Positions 21,626 to 32,241 are shown, numbered from the stretch's first letter. The stretch: 64,000 nt of DNA from Sycon ciliatum (GCF_964019385.1 NC_088645.1:29424574-29488573); one strand, 5' to 3'. A program made the numbers and translations. The notes: generated by a model not told the origin, from the sequence alone.

Positions 21626-22402
21626 TTAGAAATAGGCGCGAGCCACCTTAAGCTGGTCTGGTTTGGCTGATTCTTGACTAGGTGAAGAAACTTGAGTTGT
21701 CCCAGTGTCAGGTGCTGAAGTTGTACTGCTTGCTGACTGGCTTGTACTCACTGTTGGTTCTGAATTTGCGCCCACTGTGTCATCCAGTGCCCCCTGGGCA
21801 TGGCCCTGAGTACCCTTCAGCGCCCTGGCTGCTGCATCAGCGTACGCACTGGGCCTCCTCGCCTGGCTGTGGATGCAGAGTTTGGCGATATGAGTACTAG
21901 AGCCACACTTGTAGCACGTGGGAACTTGACCCCTGTGCCAAACGCGCAGTCCCTGACGGGACTCAGACAACATGATGGTGGAGGGTACGATAGCTGTGGG
22001 TACTAAGTTTACGGATGTGGTACCAGTTGTGAAGGTGCAGCCTTCCACAGCCTTTGTTTCCCGCTTCGGAACACCAATGACGGATCCAAATTTCCCCATC
22101 GCGGACGTAATGGCGGACAGTGGGGTGTCTTCCGCCTCACCAAATATATACATGGACACAACTGCTCCATCACCAACTACTAATACTTGTTGTTTTCCTT
22201 CAACTTCTAACCCTCTGGACAACACCTCATCCCTAACGGCAGTGCAGGAAAACGAAACTCTACAGAATCCGCGCCTTCCACTCAGATCCAGCAGCTTGAT
22301 ATCATCAGGTCTTACACCACCTGACAGAAGAAGTCTGATGAAAAAAGCATGATCCTTCCAGGACCACCCTTCATTCAGCTGAATAGAACAGATTCTAGAC
22401 AT
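21626..22402 (-). CDS. Intact LINE-type ORF1 protein with one CCHC zinc knuckle
   Basis: 258 residues from ATG to stop without breaks. The N-terminal two-thirds resembles the RNA-binding ORF1/Gag-like domain of non-LTR elements and ZCCHC3-like proteins: GVRPDDIKLLDLSG, FCRVSFSCTAVRDEVLSRG, then VFGKFG-like SAMGKFGSVIGVPK and GLRVWHRGQVPTCYKCG. The zinc knuckle is CYKCGSSTHIAKLC (CX2CX4HX4C), about residues 165-178. The tail is rich in Ser/Thr/Ala. In LINEs this protein coats the RNA and acts as chaperone. No reverse transcriptase follows on the minus strand; the next sequence is spacer and microsatellite. It is thus an orphan ORF1: either a fragment of an element, still young, or a domesticated copy. 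The open frame alone does not decide. Confidence 0.7.
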   Translation of the reverse strand: MSRICSIQLNEGWSWKDHAFFIRLLLSGGVRPDDIKLLDLSGRRGFCRVSFSCTAVRDEVLSRGLEVEGKQQVLVVGDGAVVSMYIFGEAEDTPLSAITSAMGKFGSVIGVPKRETKAVEGCTFTTGTTSVNLVPTAIVPSTIMLSESRQGLRVWHRGQVPTCYKCGSSTHIAKLCIHSQARRPSAYADAAARALKGTQGHAQGALDDTVGANSEPTVSTSQSASSTTSAPDTGTTQVSSPSQESAKPDQLKVARAYF

Positions 22403-22555
22403 CTTTACAACAATTCTACACGCACTCTAGCCAGTTTCTGCAGTAAATGATATCACTATCGGACCTCAAAAGTTTGCTTCCACTCCCCACGCGTACGTAC
22501 TCACAGTTGACCATGTAATAGCCTAATGAGCTGTGGTATGGCTACCCTGCCATTT

Positions 22556-22634
22556 TCCGTCGGGCTTCATTCCATCGGATTTGAGTCCGTGGGGCGTGAT
22601 TCCGTTGGGCTTCATCCCGTCGGACTTGATTCCC
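22556..22634. repeat. 15-bp minisatellite, five copies
   Basis: Degenerate units of the type CCGTCGGGCTTCATT are repeated in frame, e.g. CCATCGGATTTGAGT, CCGTGGGGCGTGATT, CCGTTGGGCTTCATC, CCGTCGGACTTGATT. Read on the plus strand they encode a GFIPSDLSP-like pentad repeat, but I see no gene around it. Confidence 0.75.
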
Positions 22635-22861
22635 TCAAAATTACTTCTCCGAGTGCGCCCTCCAGATCGGTCGCCGCATGCGCCAAACTTAATTGTTTTT
22701 AATTCCCGTAGCTATGCAGAAGACGTTACTTCAGCAACGTCTGGCGCTTGCCAGGGTCCACACAGCTTTAATTTGGTGTTTGTGTGTTTGTTTGTTTGTG
22801 TCACGCCTGGCGCTATCCCGTATCTGACGTCAAAAAAATCATAGGGATGTTATAAATTATT

Positions 22862-22960
22862 CAATTCTCCTATTTTTCAGGCATATCCTGGGATTCGAAC
22901 CCGCACTATCGCCCTGCATGCATTCCCCCATACACTTCGCATTCATACCCATTCTTCCAA
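22862..22960 (-). other. tRNA-like B-box sequence
   Basis: The minus strand has GCGGGTTCGAATCCC, an exact Pol III B-box, but no acceptable A-box or acceptor stem about 75 bp upstream. It may be a tRNA-derived SINE head or a tRNA pseudogene. I do not call a functional tRNA. Confidence 0.35.
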
Positions 22961-23025
22961 GTTGCTTCACGTTATGATCTTGCGTTTGAAAACCCTAGTT
23001 GAATATTGCGGGCAGCTGAATGTGG

Positions 23026-23128
23026 CCAGCTGTGTTTGATGGTACGGTACGGGAGACGGCGTCGTATTACCCTCGATCGTACCTGTCCCGTACCTATCCC
23101 TACCGTACCGTACCATCAAAGACGGCTG
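23026..23128. repeat. Foldback repeat built on GGTACGGTACGG
   Basis: TTTGATGGTACGGTACGGG near 23035-23053 is inverted by CCCTACCGTACCGTACCATCAAA near 23097-23121, and the flanking AGCTGTG/AGCCGTC also pair imperfectly. The stem is about 20-26 bp with a loop near 45 bp. It may be a miniature foldback element. Confidence 0.65.
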
Positions 23129-23629
23129 GCCTCAATGGCTATTCCTATACATTTCGCCAGAACAATGCAAAACATGTCCGGTGGGTGTCTCTCTTGGAGA
23201 GATTCCACCTCACTTCACTTTAGTCTAGGTTGTAAATGCCTTACAAACAGCTACACAATTTTGTACACTATACAATTGAGAAACATTAAACCTCGTTGAT
23301 CTGTTACATATTCTTCAGCAACTCCGTATCTGAACATCATGTGCTAGGTTTTACAGAAAATTTCCAAACCGTATCTTGGAGGGTGCGGATGATATAACAC
23401 TCACCACTTGAAAGGTGGAGAAAATTCACGAGAATCAGTGCAACTGTAAGCGGATGGGTTACAGGAGTCCCTGAAAAACATCAAACCAAGAGATAATTAG
23501 TCGTTAAAATTAACCTCCTGTTTGGTTTTTACTCTGGGTAAGACCTTCGACTACTTCCTGTCAACATGCATTCCCTTTTGTAAGTGAGTCTCATTGTTTA
23601 CATAATCTGTTAAGGCATAGCATCATGGC

Positions 23630-24189
23630 GGTGCGTTTGCTTGATGTGCAACTCAGAAGTAGCAACAAACTCGGCCACATGGAAATTATGCATCACACTC
23701 TCATGTAATATTTCTTTCCTTTATCCGTCTTTTTGTGAGAGCTTTGACAATCCACTTGTCCAGGCAAGAAGGCAGCAATGCCTGTTAATTCTGGCGAAGT
23801 AAACTTAAATATACCAACCAACCAACCATATGGAAATAATCTGAACCACTCCACACTGCGCTCTTGAGACACATTCACAACACCGCACCATAGCGAAGAA
23901 GATCGTTCTTGGGTAGATGTTCCTTATCCTTCAGACAGCTGCTTCGCTTCTTACGAAACTCACAGTTCTGTTGGAACATGCATACAGATGGCGCAAGAAT
24001 TTAAACAAGCGCGCGAAGCAGACACTCTATTACCGTGAAGTAGACGTTCGAACTAACGTTGCCACACAACATGCATAATGTTAGATAGAAGTAACGGTCT
24101 CATAGTGGCGTCACGATGATGCGAGAAAAACAGAAGGCCAGACAATGCGACAGTCCCACAGGGGTGTAGGGAATTCACTGCACTGCCCG
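23630..24189. other. Spacer with a short internal duplication
   Basis: Segments near 23640-23880 recur in diverged form at about 24415-24520, with landmarks AACTCAGAAGYAGC, ACTCGGCCA/ACTTGGCCA and CACACTGCGCTCTTG. No gene is evident. A CCAACCAACCAACC tract lies at 23815-23828. Confidence 0.45.
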
Positions 24190-24347
24190 CTAGCCGTGTG
24201 AAGTCATTCCGTTGTCAATCCTGTCGTTGACGACAAAGTTGTTGTTGTAGGCCAACACGTAGCCAGTGGTGGTGCGTATAAGCAGCTCACCACCAGAGAG
24301 TCCAGTCAGGCAATCAATCGGCCAGGGCTGCGTGACCTCAAATGCGG
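24190..24347 (-). CDS. Candidate 3'-terminal exon, function unknown
   Basis: On the minus strand a pyrimidine-rich acceptor (TGTTTTTAACAG) at 24348-24350 is followed by two bases and 51 open codons to a TAG at 24190. The translation starts AAFEVTQPWPIDCLTGLS and continues GGELLIRTTTGYVLAY, with a normal amino-acid mix. The acceptor phase (1) equals that of the receptor exons further upstream on the same strand. No known domain is recognised. It could be the last exon of another gene, an alternative end of the receptor gene at 32-58 kb, or chance. Confidence 0.32.
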
Positions 24348-24639
24348 CTGTTAAAAACATTCATTCCACAGATGAAGTACAAGAAGAACATCCCACTCGC
24401 TCATCCTGTCGCTGAACGGCGCAAATATCAATAACTCAGAAGCAGCGACAAACTTGGCCATTTAAAAATAAACTGAACCGTCCACCTCTTCACACTGCGC
24501 TCTTGGCACACTTTCATAAACTTGGCCTTTCCCAAATCGGCCATTTATTTTGGCCTATTCGGCTTTTCGATCGGCTGAAAAAATCGCCAGAATCGGCTGA
24601 AAATTTCTGTAAAATGGGGGAAATTCGGCTCTAGAAGTC

Positions 24640-25445
24640 GCAGCCACCTTTTATCATTCCTCCTGCAGTAAAATCCAAAAACTACACGCAAAAATTCAGT
24701 CACTTTTGCATCAACTGTTGCACCGAAAAATGTTGCTGGCGCAAGGAGAAGCTTGTCGTTTGGAGTGACAAGTGATCACCGCTGCTTTTCCTTGTCAGAG
24801 TCAACAATACACTCTGCTCTGCAGCGTTGGGAGTGGTGTTGGAGTAGAAATTGCTGACTAGACATCGCGGAGGGGCGAGCTTTCTTGCGCAGGTATGAGT
24901 TTGGACGTATTTCAGAATGGTCGAGTGGAAAAATTCAAAATTCTATTTTTCAAGAAAACCCAAAAAGGATGATGGGGACATGTCCTCAGTGCTAGAAGAG
25001 GTGTTCTACTATCTGCCGGTGTAAAGTGTTTGCTAATTGAGGACGTAGCTCGCTGTTTTATGAGCGCTTGTAATTTGGCTATTTTCAAGACGATCATTTG
25101 TGCCGTCAAGGGATGATTGCCCTCGTCTTCTGGGATGCTGGCGTGGCTAAGTGATGCTGCCCCAAGAACTCTTCTAAGGTGAGGTAATGTTGGCTTGATG
25201 GAGTTTTGTTCGTAGCTTGTTCTTGTACGCTGAGCCGTGGCTCGTTTGTAGACCCATAAATCCGAATATTGGGCCAATATTGAGGGGTATACCAATTTCA
25301 TGGTTCCCTTCGAAAGATTTTGTGCGGGCTTTGGAATGTCGATCTACACCCCAAACCAAACCTACCTGCAAAATTTGAGCGAAATCTGATAGATCGACTT
25401 GCACGTATGTTCTGGTTTTCTCAGACATGCTCTCGTAAATCTGGC
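24640..25445 (-). repeat. Repeat family R1, copy 2 (long)
   Basis: About 800 bp that is the reverse complement of 62350-63170, with the same order of landmarks, e.g. AGAGCATGTCTGAGA, GATTTCGCTCAAA, AGAAGACGAGG, GGACATGTCCCCATC, CTTGTCACTCCAAAC. Inside, one frame reads VQVDLSDFAQILQVG and the next frame reads SHASIPEDEGNHPLT. The other long copy has the same two stretches with mostly synonymous-looking changes. It may be a decayed coding element of unknown type. Confidence 0.78.
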
Positions 25446-25569
25446 TTTCGAAAATTTCTTTTTCATTGCTACCAGGTTCGGCCTCATTTTCTCTATGCTT
25501 CGCTGATGAGTAGAAAAAGACGAAACACTTCGGGCAGGAGATCGAGGAAAATACTTTTACATGAAGTTG

Positions 25570-25920
25570 GTTGTTCCAACCAGTAGGGAACACACGCTTC
25601 CTGTGGAACACGACACTTGACTGACTCACGACTGCCATCCGGAGCACCCCAGGAGTACGGCGCACCTTCCATTCGGCAAACCTGCAAGAAAGCTCAACTC
25701 ACACTGTGTTTCGAGGAAGTCACCCGTCATCAGTTGCACTTGAGTAGGTTGAGGAAGATTATGCCTGAGTAGTACAACCTATATAGTGCTCCCCAGGTAC
25801 AAACATCACCAGGGATACAAACTTGCAGAAACTTGCAGAAACGCTTCGTTTCCGGCGCGACAAACACGTCGTGAAGCCCCAGGTAGCAGCGTGAGTCAGA
25901 TTCGCTCATGGGGTTTGCCA
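25570..25920 (+). repeat. Repeat family R2, copy 1
   Basis: Landmarks: GACTCACGACTGCCATCCGG, ATTCGGCAAACCTGCAAGAA, GAGTAGGTTGAGGAAGATTATG, and GCGCGACAAACACGTCGTGA near the end. The same order occurs at 50050-50236 plus 51514-51660, and inverted at 26255-26620. About 350 bp, with no coding frame. Confidence 0.75.
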
Positions 25921-25982
25921 AAAAAACGCTGACAGCCAGGAGCTATTCAAAACGCTGTTACTAACAACGACTAGTCGCACGT

Positions 25983-26150
25983 GCTCATGAATTCACCCCT
26001 CATCAGTCACACCCAACTTATGAGGGGTGAATTTGCTGGAACACTGTGTATTGAGCAGCTAGTGATGCTTTCTTGCAGGTTCTTGCAGTTCGGCAGGAAG
26101 CGTTTGTTCCTTCTTCGAACAACCAACTTCATCACTAGTACCGCCTTAGT
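25983..26150 (-). repeat. R2 fragment with terminal hairpin
   Basis: AATTCACCCCTCAT at 25989-26002 is inverted as ATGAGGGGTGAATT at 26019-26032. It continues into an R2 fragment in reverse orientation (GGAACACTGTGTATTGAGCA, TTTCTTGCAGGTTCTTGCAG). It looks like two R2 ends joined head to head. Confidence 0.65.
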
Positions 26151-26254
26151 CGCAACTTCTAACTTCATGTTGTTGTCCCTCACTCCTCAGGCGGGCGTGG
26201 GACTAGTTGTTAGAGGTAACAGCTTTGTGAATAGCTACTAGCTCTCAACGTCTG

Positions 26255-26625
26255 TTCAGCAAAACTCCAAGAGCGACTCTGACTCACGCGTCTACCTGGG
26301 CCCTCACGAGGTGTTTGTCGCGCTGGAAACGAAGAATCTCTGCAAGGTTGTATCCATGGTGATGGTTTGGCATGGAGAACAGTACATGTATATAAGTGGT
26401 GCTTTTCAGGCACAATCTTCCTCTGCCTACTTAAGCTCTACTGATGAGGGGTGAATTCCCCGAAACACTGTGTGTTGAGCAGGATTTGGTGCTTTCTTGC
26501 AGGTTTGCGGATTGGAAGGAGGGAAGTGCTCCTCGTGTGCTCCGGATGGCAGTTGTGAGTCAGCGAGTGTTAAGTTCGGCAGGAAGCCTGTGTTACTCGG
26601 CAGAACTACCAACTTCATCACTAAT
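26255..26625 (-). repeat. Repeat family R2, copy 2 (inverted relative to copy 1)
   Basis: Carries R2 landmarks in reverse order: GAGGTGTTTGTCGCGCTGGA near 26308, GAGGGGTGAATTCCCCGAAA near 26446, CGGATGGCAGTTGTGAGTCA near 26543. With copy 1 it forms a large inverted pair about 335 bp apart. Confidence 0.72.
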
Positions 26626-28695
26626 AAGGCCGATGTCGCAAATTAAGTTCATACTTTTACGTAATGTGATATTTAAATAAATTCTCACTTACACTTTCCG
26701 GCCATTCTAAATTGTGGCTTGCAATGTCGCCAAAAGGACTGATTCAGTAGAGAGCAATAGAATCCAAATCGAGCACCAAATACCTGCTCTGATTTTCACT
26801 AGGTCAAAGTTTGCGTCAACTTTGATCTACATCTGAGCTGTTGCATACACCAAGCCCACTAGTAAACTACTACATTATTTTTGTACTGGAGATGTGCATT
26901 AGGACAGTGGCAAAAGTAGCATCAAATCAACACTGGATAGTAGTAGCTAAATCTGCGTATCTCTGTAGTTGAACAAGTTGTTGTGGACAGTTGACAGCAG
27001 GATGGGTCTGTTGTCGTCTGTATACCAGCTGTTCACATCAGTAGATGCTATGACTGATCATCTTGTGTACTTTCCCACATACTAGTACATGTACTCGTAC
27101 ACTACACGAAATGCGCAAGTTGCAGCCTCCTGTTATGCTTTGTTCTGTATGCACATAGGTAGAAGAACTCTTCCATCGACATCTTGGAGAGAATGGAAAC
27201 CGATATAATCTCTTCTACTTCTATTCTACATGACACTCAAAGTTGAACTCATGTAAATCTCTATCTTGAATGCTGTGCGCATGGGTACCATGGTTCACAA
27301 TCTTGCTTCCGTAAGTTTTCTTGGATTGAGCAATGTGTTTATCCCGAAGTTGTGCAAAGGCGTAGCAGCACCCGCCGATCATGGTGCTGCGAGCTACTTC
27401 AATTTCAAGTCTGGCTTGTGCTTCAGCAAAAATCGTGTATTAGATCCTACCATATCGTTACAGTTTGGCCTTGATTGTCGATCGTCATTCTCAAATCTGC
27501 TCAAATCTGCATTCGGCTGTATATTCGGCTCAGAAACGCTTCCACGACGCAAAAAATACCTTGCTATGCTTTGAATTCCATGCGTTCAACATGTTTTCAA
27601 ACCTCGCAGAGTCCTGCAGCTATTGACGTTCTAGTCGTTTCTAGGCACTGTCAATAATAGCAAGCGTTACTCAAGCAACTGTTGTATGGCGTTGCCTTAA
27701 TAAGACACTTCCTTCGGACTCTGAAACTCACGCCTCCGGGGGAGACATCAGCTGGTGGACCTATGCCCTCGCTGTGCCCACACTTATCACACGTGCATTC
27801 TGGTTTGCCTTTCGTCATGCTACGAGTTCGATATTATTTTAATTTGGATGGTAGGAACGAGTTCGATATTATTTTAATTTGGATGGTAGGAATGGGGGTG
27901 ATCCTTTTGTGTCCAGTCAGACCCTAAACCTCGTACCAATTCGAACATTCTGTCTCGGAAATAACAGTCATGCTGCCTACCTGAAAATGAATTAATCTTA
28001 CTTCTCAAGTACAGCCGCAGGTCATTCCAGTTCCCTCCGAAATCCATTGTACATGTATGCCAAGAAGATGCTACCAAGTCAAGTGAAGTATATCTAGCAC
28101 GGTGTGTCGGCCACAACAGCTACCTGGTGTCGCATTAACTACCTGGCGAATATCATTGACCATTGATAAAGGAGTCCTCCCATCGATGAACGCAGAAAAC
28201 ATTTGTATCATGTCCTATTGTTTGCATGTTTATGCACCTGGAATATACATGTACATGACTGGCCACATACAATCAAAAAGGCTCGAGCAGGCTCGGCAGC
28301 CGATTATTGTGGTAATGCAGTAATGCAGTCAGCTGTACTAGTGAATTATACATCAGAAGCCAGTCAAAGCCAGTGTTGCGCAGTACATGACTAACATGTA
28401 TTATACATTCATGCGATTTTTGAGGTTTTCAGTCTCTAAATAGACAGAAGCAGGCAGTTGGCAATACCACATGAAAGGTAGCTGTTATCTTTGCTGTCAG
28501 ATGATCTATTCATTTATCCCGCTAAGTAGGACTACCTGATAACTACTGGTTATGCTCTTTGTTGGCGAATACATGACCATCCTCGTTCTAAGTCAGCGCA
28601 ACTCTCTGCAATGCGAACGCATGCTGTGGTTGTTCCGCTTATTTTATTTCGTGATTCAAACGGACGAGTACGCCCAATTACAAGAATGCGAACAC

Positions 28696-28729
<34 letters not shown>

Positions 28730-29625
28730 AAGAAGAAAAGAAGAAGAGCAAAATGGCTACAGCGACCAGATGGCACCTGCTGTTAGCAAAAGGTATTGAA
28801 CTCAAGCCTACCTGTGAGCACTAGGCTAGGAATAGATTTGATTAGCCAGGTGGGGGAACCATATGACAGGTAGTTGTCCTCCCTGTTTGCCCCAGGCCTC
28901 TTAGCATAAACACGTCCTGGATAACTACCGCTGATATGATTTTGGGCAAATCTTATGACTAGCACCATCGGACAACAGGCCAGAGAAGTGAGCACAGGCC
29001 GCGTACCAGATGTCTTCAAGAATGCCTTAGCCAACCTAGTGTTTCAAATCAGGTGATGCAGAATGCTCTACCAAATAGAGTCCAGTCTCATTATTGCCCA
29101 TATGCAGCAAGATATTAGAACTAATTGTCTTGAAGCAGCTGCTTGCATTCTTTAAGTTACACAGCATCATGTACGTGTTTGACAATCAATTTGCTTATCG
29201 TACCAACAGTTCGTGTGAGGACTGATTAGTGCATGCTAGTGGTAGACGAATGTCTCAAATCCCTTGATAACAACGAGTACTGGGGCATAGTGTTTCCAGA
29301 TATGAGCTAAGCATCAAGAGCTCGTTTACGATTGGAATATGCTTGGCATTGCCTACACTGCACTGCACTTGCTTGGTTTGCAAGCGACCTGACTAGACGC
29401 GTCCAGCGAGTAAGGATAGCATCAATTTAAACCTATGGTTTCCTGTGATAAGGCGTCATCGCCTGTTAACTCGAGTGCATGTGGTGTGCTTAGGAATGGT
29501 CCCACGGTGTTTTATCTGTACTGCCGATTACGTACCAGGTCAAGGCCCTTGGCATGGCCTGGTACATAATTGGCAGTGGACCAACATACGTAGTACTACT
29601 GAGGTCATTGCTAATGTGCATGGGT
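26626..29625. other. Long stretch without recognised gene
   Basis: No convincing exon or protein domain. It contains a perfect 35-bp tandem duplication at 27822-27891 and a (GA)n tract at about 28698-28728. Several open frames of 60-100 codons occur, but none has recognisable motifs or clear splice sites. Confidence 0.45.
27822..27891. repeat. Perfect 35-bp direct tandem duplication
   Basis: The unit starting ACGAGTTCGATATT occurs twice back to back (27822-27856, 27857-27891) with no visible difference, so it is recent. Confidence 0.85.
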
Positions 29626-29672
29626 ACACCGTACCCGGGCATTACCGACTGTATAATGTCCGGGTACGGTGT
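29626..29672. repeat. 19-bp stem hairpin
   Basis: ACACCGTACCCGGGCATTA (29626-29644) pairs with TAATGTCCGGGTACGGTGT (29654-29672), one mismatch, 9-nt loop. It sits within the open frame described next. Confidence 0.7.
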
Positions 29673-29734
29673 TGCGCTTATAGGCCGGATGCTAGTAACG
29701 ACGGGACAACAGACACGTGACAAGTATGAACTAT

Positions 29735-30640
29735 CTGTTAGCCATTCCACATCATCAACCTTCATTGACGAGATCCTGATGATCGACGCAGCAGCTGTCT
29801 GCAGGATCAAATTACCAACTGAAATGTCGTTTTTGCTGGTGTGCTGTGGCAACGTGTTGAGGTCGGCCGGAGTGCGCAACGGTGTGGTGTGGTGGTTGAT
29901 AATAATCTGGATAAGGCTGACTGCTGCTTGCCAATCTTGGTTATACGTACTTGTGCCAGTCATGTACATGTAGCAGACGGTGATAGAGACAAGGAGACTG
30001 AAAAAGAATGACTTAAAATCGGCAGCGACATTTCATGTAGATTCGGAATAGCTGTGACGCCCTAATTTTAACTGCAGGCGTATGTCAATCCATGGCGCAG
30101 TTTCAAGAGCGAATGCCCAATGGGCCTGTCGGATGAGATTTTGTGAGCGTGTGGTCGGGACTGCATTATTAAGCTACTGCATTATCATTGAATTTAAAGG
30201 ATGGCTGTGACCTGGCTATGGTTAGGTGCTGTGCTGTGTGGTGGGCGTATGGAAAGAGAGAAGGCCCCATGGGCCACTGGCGTCGCTACTAGCTATGCTG
30301 TGCCATCTATCGAAGTCACACATGGCTATCACTGCATGTACTCTCAATCACATTCTCCTCAATGTTGTCTATGGCATTAACACTTTTGCTTAGCCCTAAT
30401 CTTCACGCCTACGATGCACCAGTGTGTTTCCCCTTTTTGCTACTGAAAGGTGAAGTTCACTATCTGTTAGCCTTTATACATTATCAACCTTCGCTGACGA
30501 GATTCCGGTGATCAAAACAGCTGCTGTCTGACAGAGCAATGTGCCAACTGAAGTTTCGCTTTACTGATGGTGTGCTGGGGCAACATTGAGGTCAGCCGGA
30601 GAGTGCAACGGGGTAATATGGTAGTTGCAAATAACAGACA
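29735..30640 (-). other. Two diverged copies of a ~190-bp segment, possible old exon duplication
   Basis: 29735-29927 and about 30455-30635 align throughout (offset about 710 bp), with shared landmarks CTCCGGCYGACCTCA and GACAGCAGCTGTTTTGAT-like sequence. The first copy is open on the minus strand for 159 codons (VSLIQIIINHH, TPADLNTLPQHTSKNDISVG, AASIIRISSMKVDD). The second is frame-broken. I find no strong splice sites. It could be an exon and its dead duplicate, or a repeat. Confidence 0.35.
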
Positions 30641-31930
30641 CCATTCCAGATTAAAGAGGGCATGACATGAGAATTGAACAGTGTTGTCTATTGACACACT
30701 TTTTTCTTTTGTGATATAGAATCTCATCACCATCACCACTTTCCAACATCAAATGGCAGAAGCAACCTCCAAAGTGGGTTTTTTTTCTTTAGGGGGGGGG
30801 GGGGGCATAGTTAATCTTACCTACAATATATTGGGGAAAGCCGGCAAAACGAATTCACTGCAGCCATAAGACCACAAGTTGTAAATTAACAGTGGTCAGA
30901 AATGTATCTTTCCACTTCCACACAGGTCTCGAACGTGGCACCTTTTCTTTGCTCAGGTGCCGGATCATACTACAGTGCCCGCCTGTTTCAATTCAAACCG
31001 TTCTCAAGTTTGCTGAACAATGCTGTCATGGTCCATCTTCCAATAGCCTACCATTGAGTATCGGCAATGAAGGCTATGAGTGCCATGATCTTCCTCCTAC
31101 ACCTCACTTCTGAATGAAAATAGTACTAGGAAAAAGACATCAGAGGCTCATGTGCAAGTGTCAACTCTTCATTCAAAAGATGGGAAACGTATGAAATGGA
31201 AATGGAGGTACTGGAAACACGCAAGGAATAATTTTGAAATTTACCTACTATCTGGACTTGAAGGCATGATTATAATGAAAATAGCCAAGACAAGAAAGTG
31301 AGGATTGATCCAAACATGGACCGAGAGCACGAATGCAAGAAGATTGAAGAAGAAGGAGAACAAAATATCCGTGAAGTTTGGGGCGTTAAAGAGAATTACT
31401 TTTCGAAGAGCTTTCTTGAAAGCGAAAGGTGTCACAGCACAGGTCAAGCGAAAAGCCCAATATGCCATAAACACAGGTGAGTTAAGAAGTCTGCTAAAAC
31501 GAGAAGCAGGAAATGGTTATTGATTTTGAGTAGGTCTATCATGCTGGAACCAGTCATACTATGCAGGCGAAGAGGGTTCGAACTGTTCAATGATGAATTA
31601 GAACAAAGCGAACTAACAGGCATTTTGTACAGGTACCTGTATTTGAATATCCTAAGACACACTAAACGTTTGTGTGTACAACCTTCGAAAGGCACGGTGT
31701 GTAATCCACACGCGGCGCGGTTTAAAAGATTTCACTCGCAAGGAAATAAGACTAACATGGTGGCATGAAATCCTGGCAGTGAGAAGTTTGGACGATGCGA
31801 TTTATTCGAGTGAAAGCAGTTTCATTAAACACAAGGAAGCAGTGGGTGGTGCGGTTACAAACAGCGATGGCGTGTGAATGTTGACAGCAAAAGTGTTGAA
31901 CAGTAGAATCAGCTCACGTACATGTAAGCT
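30641..31930. other. Spacer downstream of the receptor stop codon
   Basis: No recognised gene; a poly-G run lies at 30792-30806. It probably includes the 3' untranslated region of the receptor gene on the minus strand, but I could not place a clear polyadenylation signal. Confidence 0.4.
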
Positions 31931-32241
31931 TCAAGGCCTTACAAATTCATAATTGTGCGGGTCTGCAGTACCAGCGACTCCGTATGCTTCACTGCTAGTG
32001 AGCGTTGTTTCCACTATCTCTGCATCTTCATACGCCATGTTAGGTGTGGCACGTGTTGGGGTCTCGGGACCTATCTCCATTCTGTTAGTGTCCTGTTGTG
32101 TTGAGCGACGCTTTCGCTGTACAAACTGTGCAAACAGGAACATAATGAGTGCACCGAGTAGCAGGCTTGCTGCCAAACTTCCGATGAATACTCCTATAGT
32201 GATTCCTTGTGTAGCATCTGACATTTGTCCTGATATCTGAG
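31931..32241 (-). CDS. Terminal exon: transmembrane helix and cytoplasmic tail
   Basis: After an acceptor ending TGTGTTCAG at 32242-32250, two bases complete a codon, then AQISGQMSDATQG leads into a hydrophobic helix GITIGVFIGSLAASLLLGAL (continuing IMFLFAQFV). A basic stop-transfer QRKRRSTQQ follows, then a tail of about 55 residues with three tyrosines in acidic or polar settings (NMAYEDAEI, SEAYGVAG, HNYEFVRP) and TGA at 31931. The tail could be phosphorylated and bind SH2 or PTB adaptors; that is inference. Such a tail without kinase or phosphatase domain fits an adaptor-coupled or adhesion receptor. There is no extracellular module within this exon, in line with the modules upstream on the same strand. 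The codon mix and the clean reading support a real exon. Confidence 0.75.

Noticed and set aside
22862..22960. tRNA gene on the minus strand
   Set aside because: A perfect B-box but no A-box or paired acceptor stem at the right distance, so not a functional tRNA.
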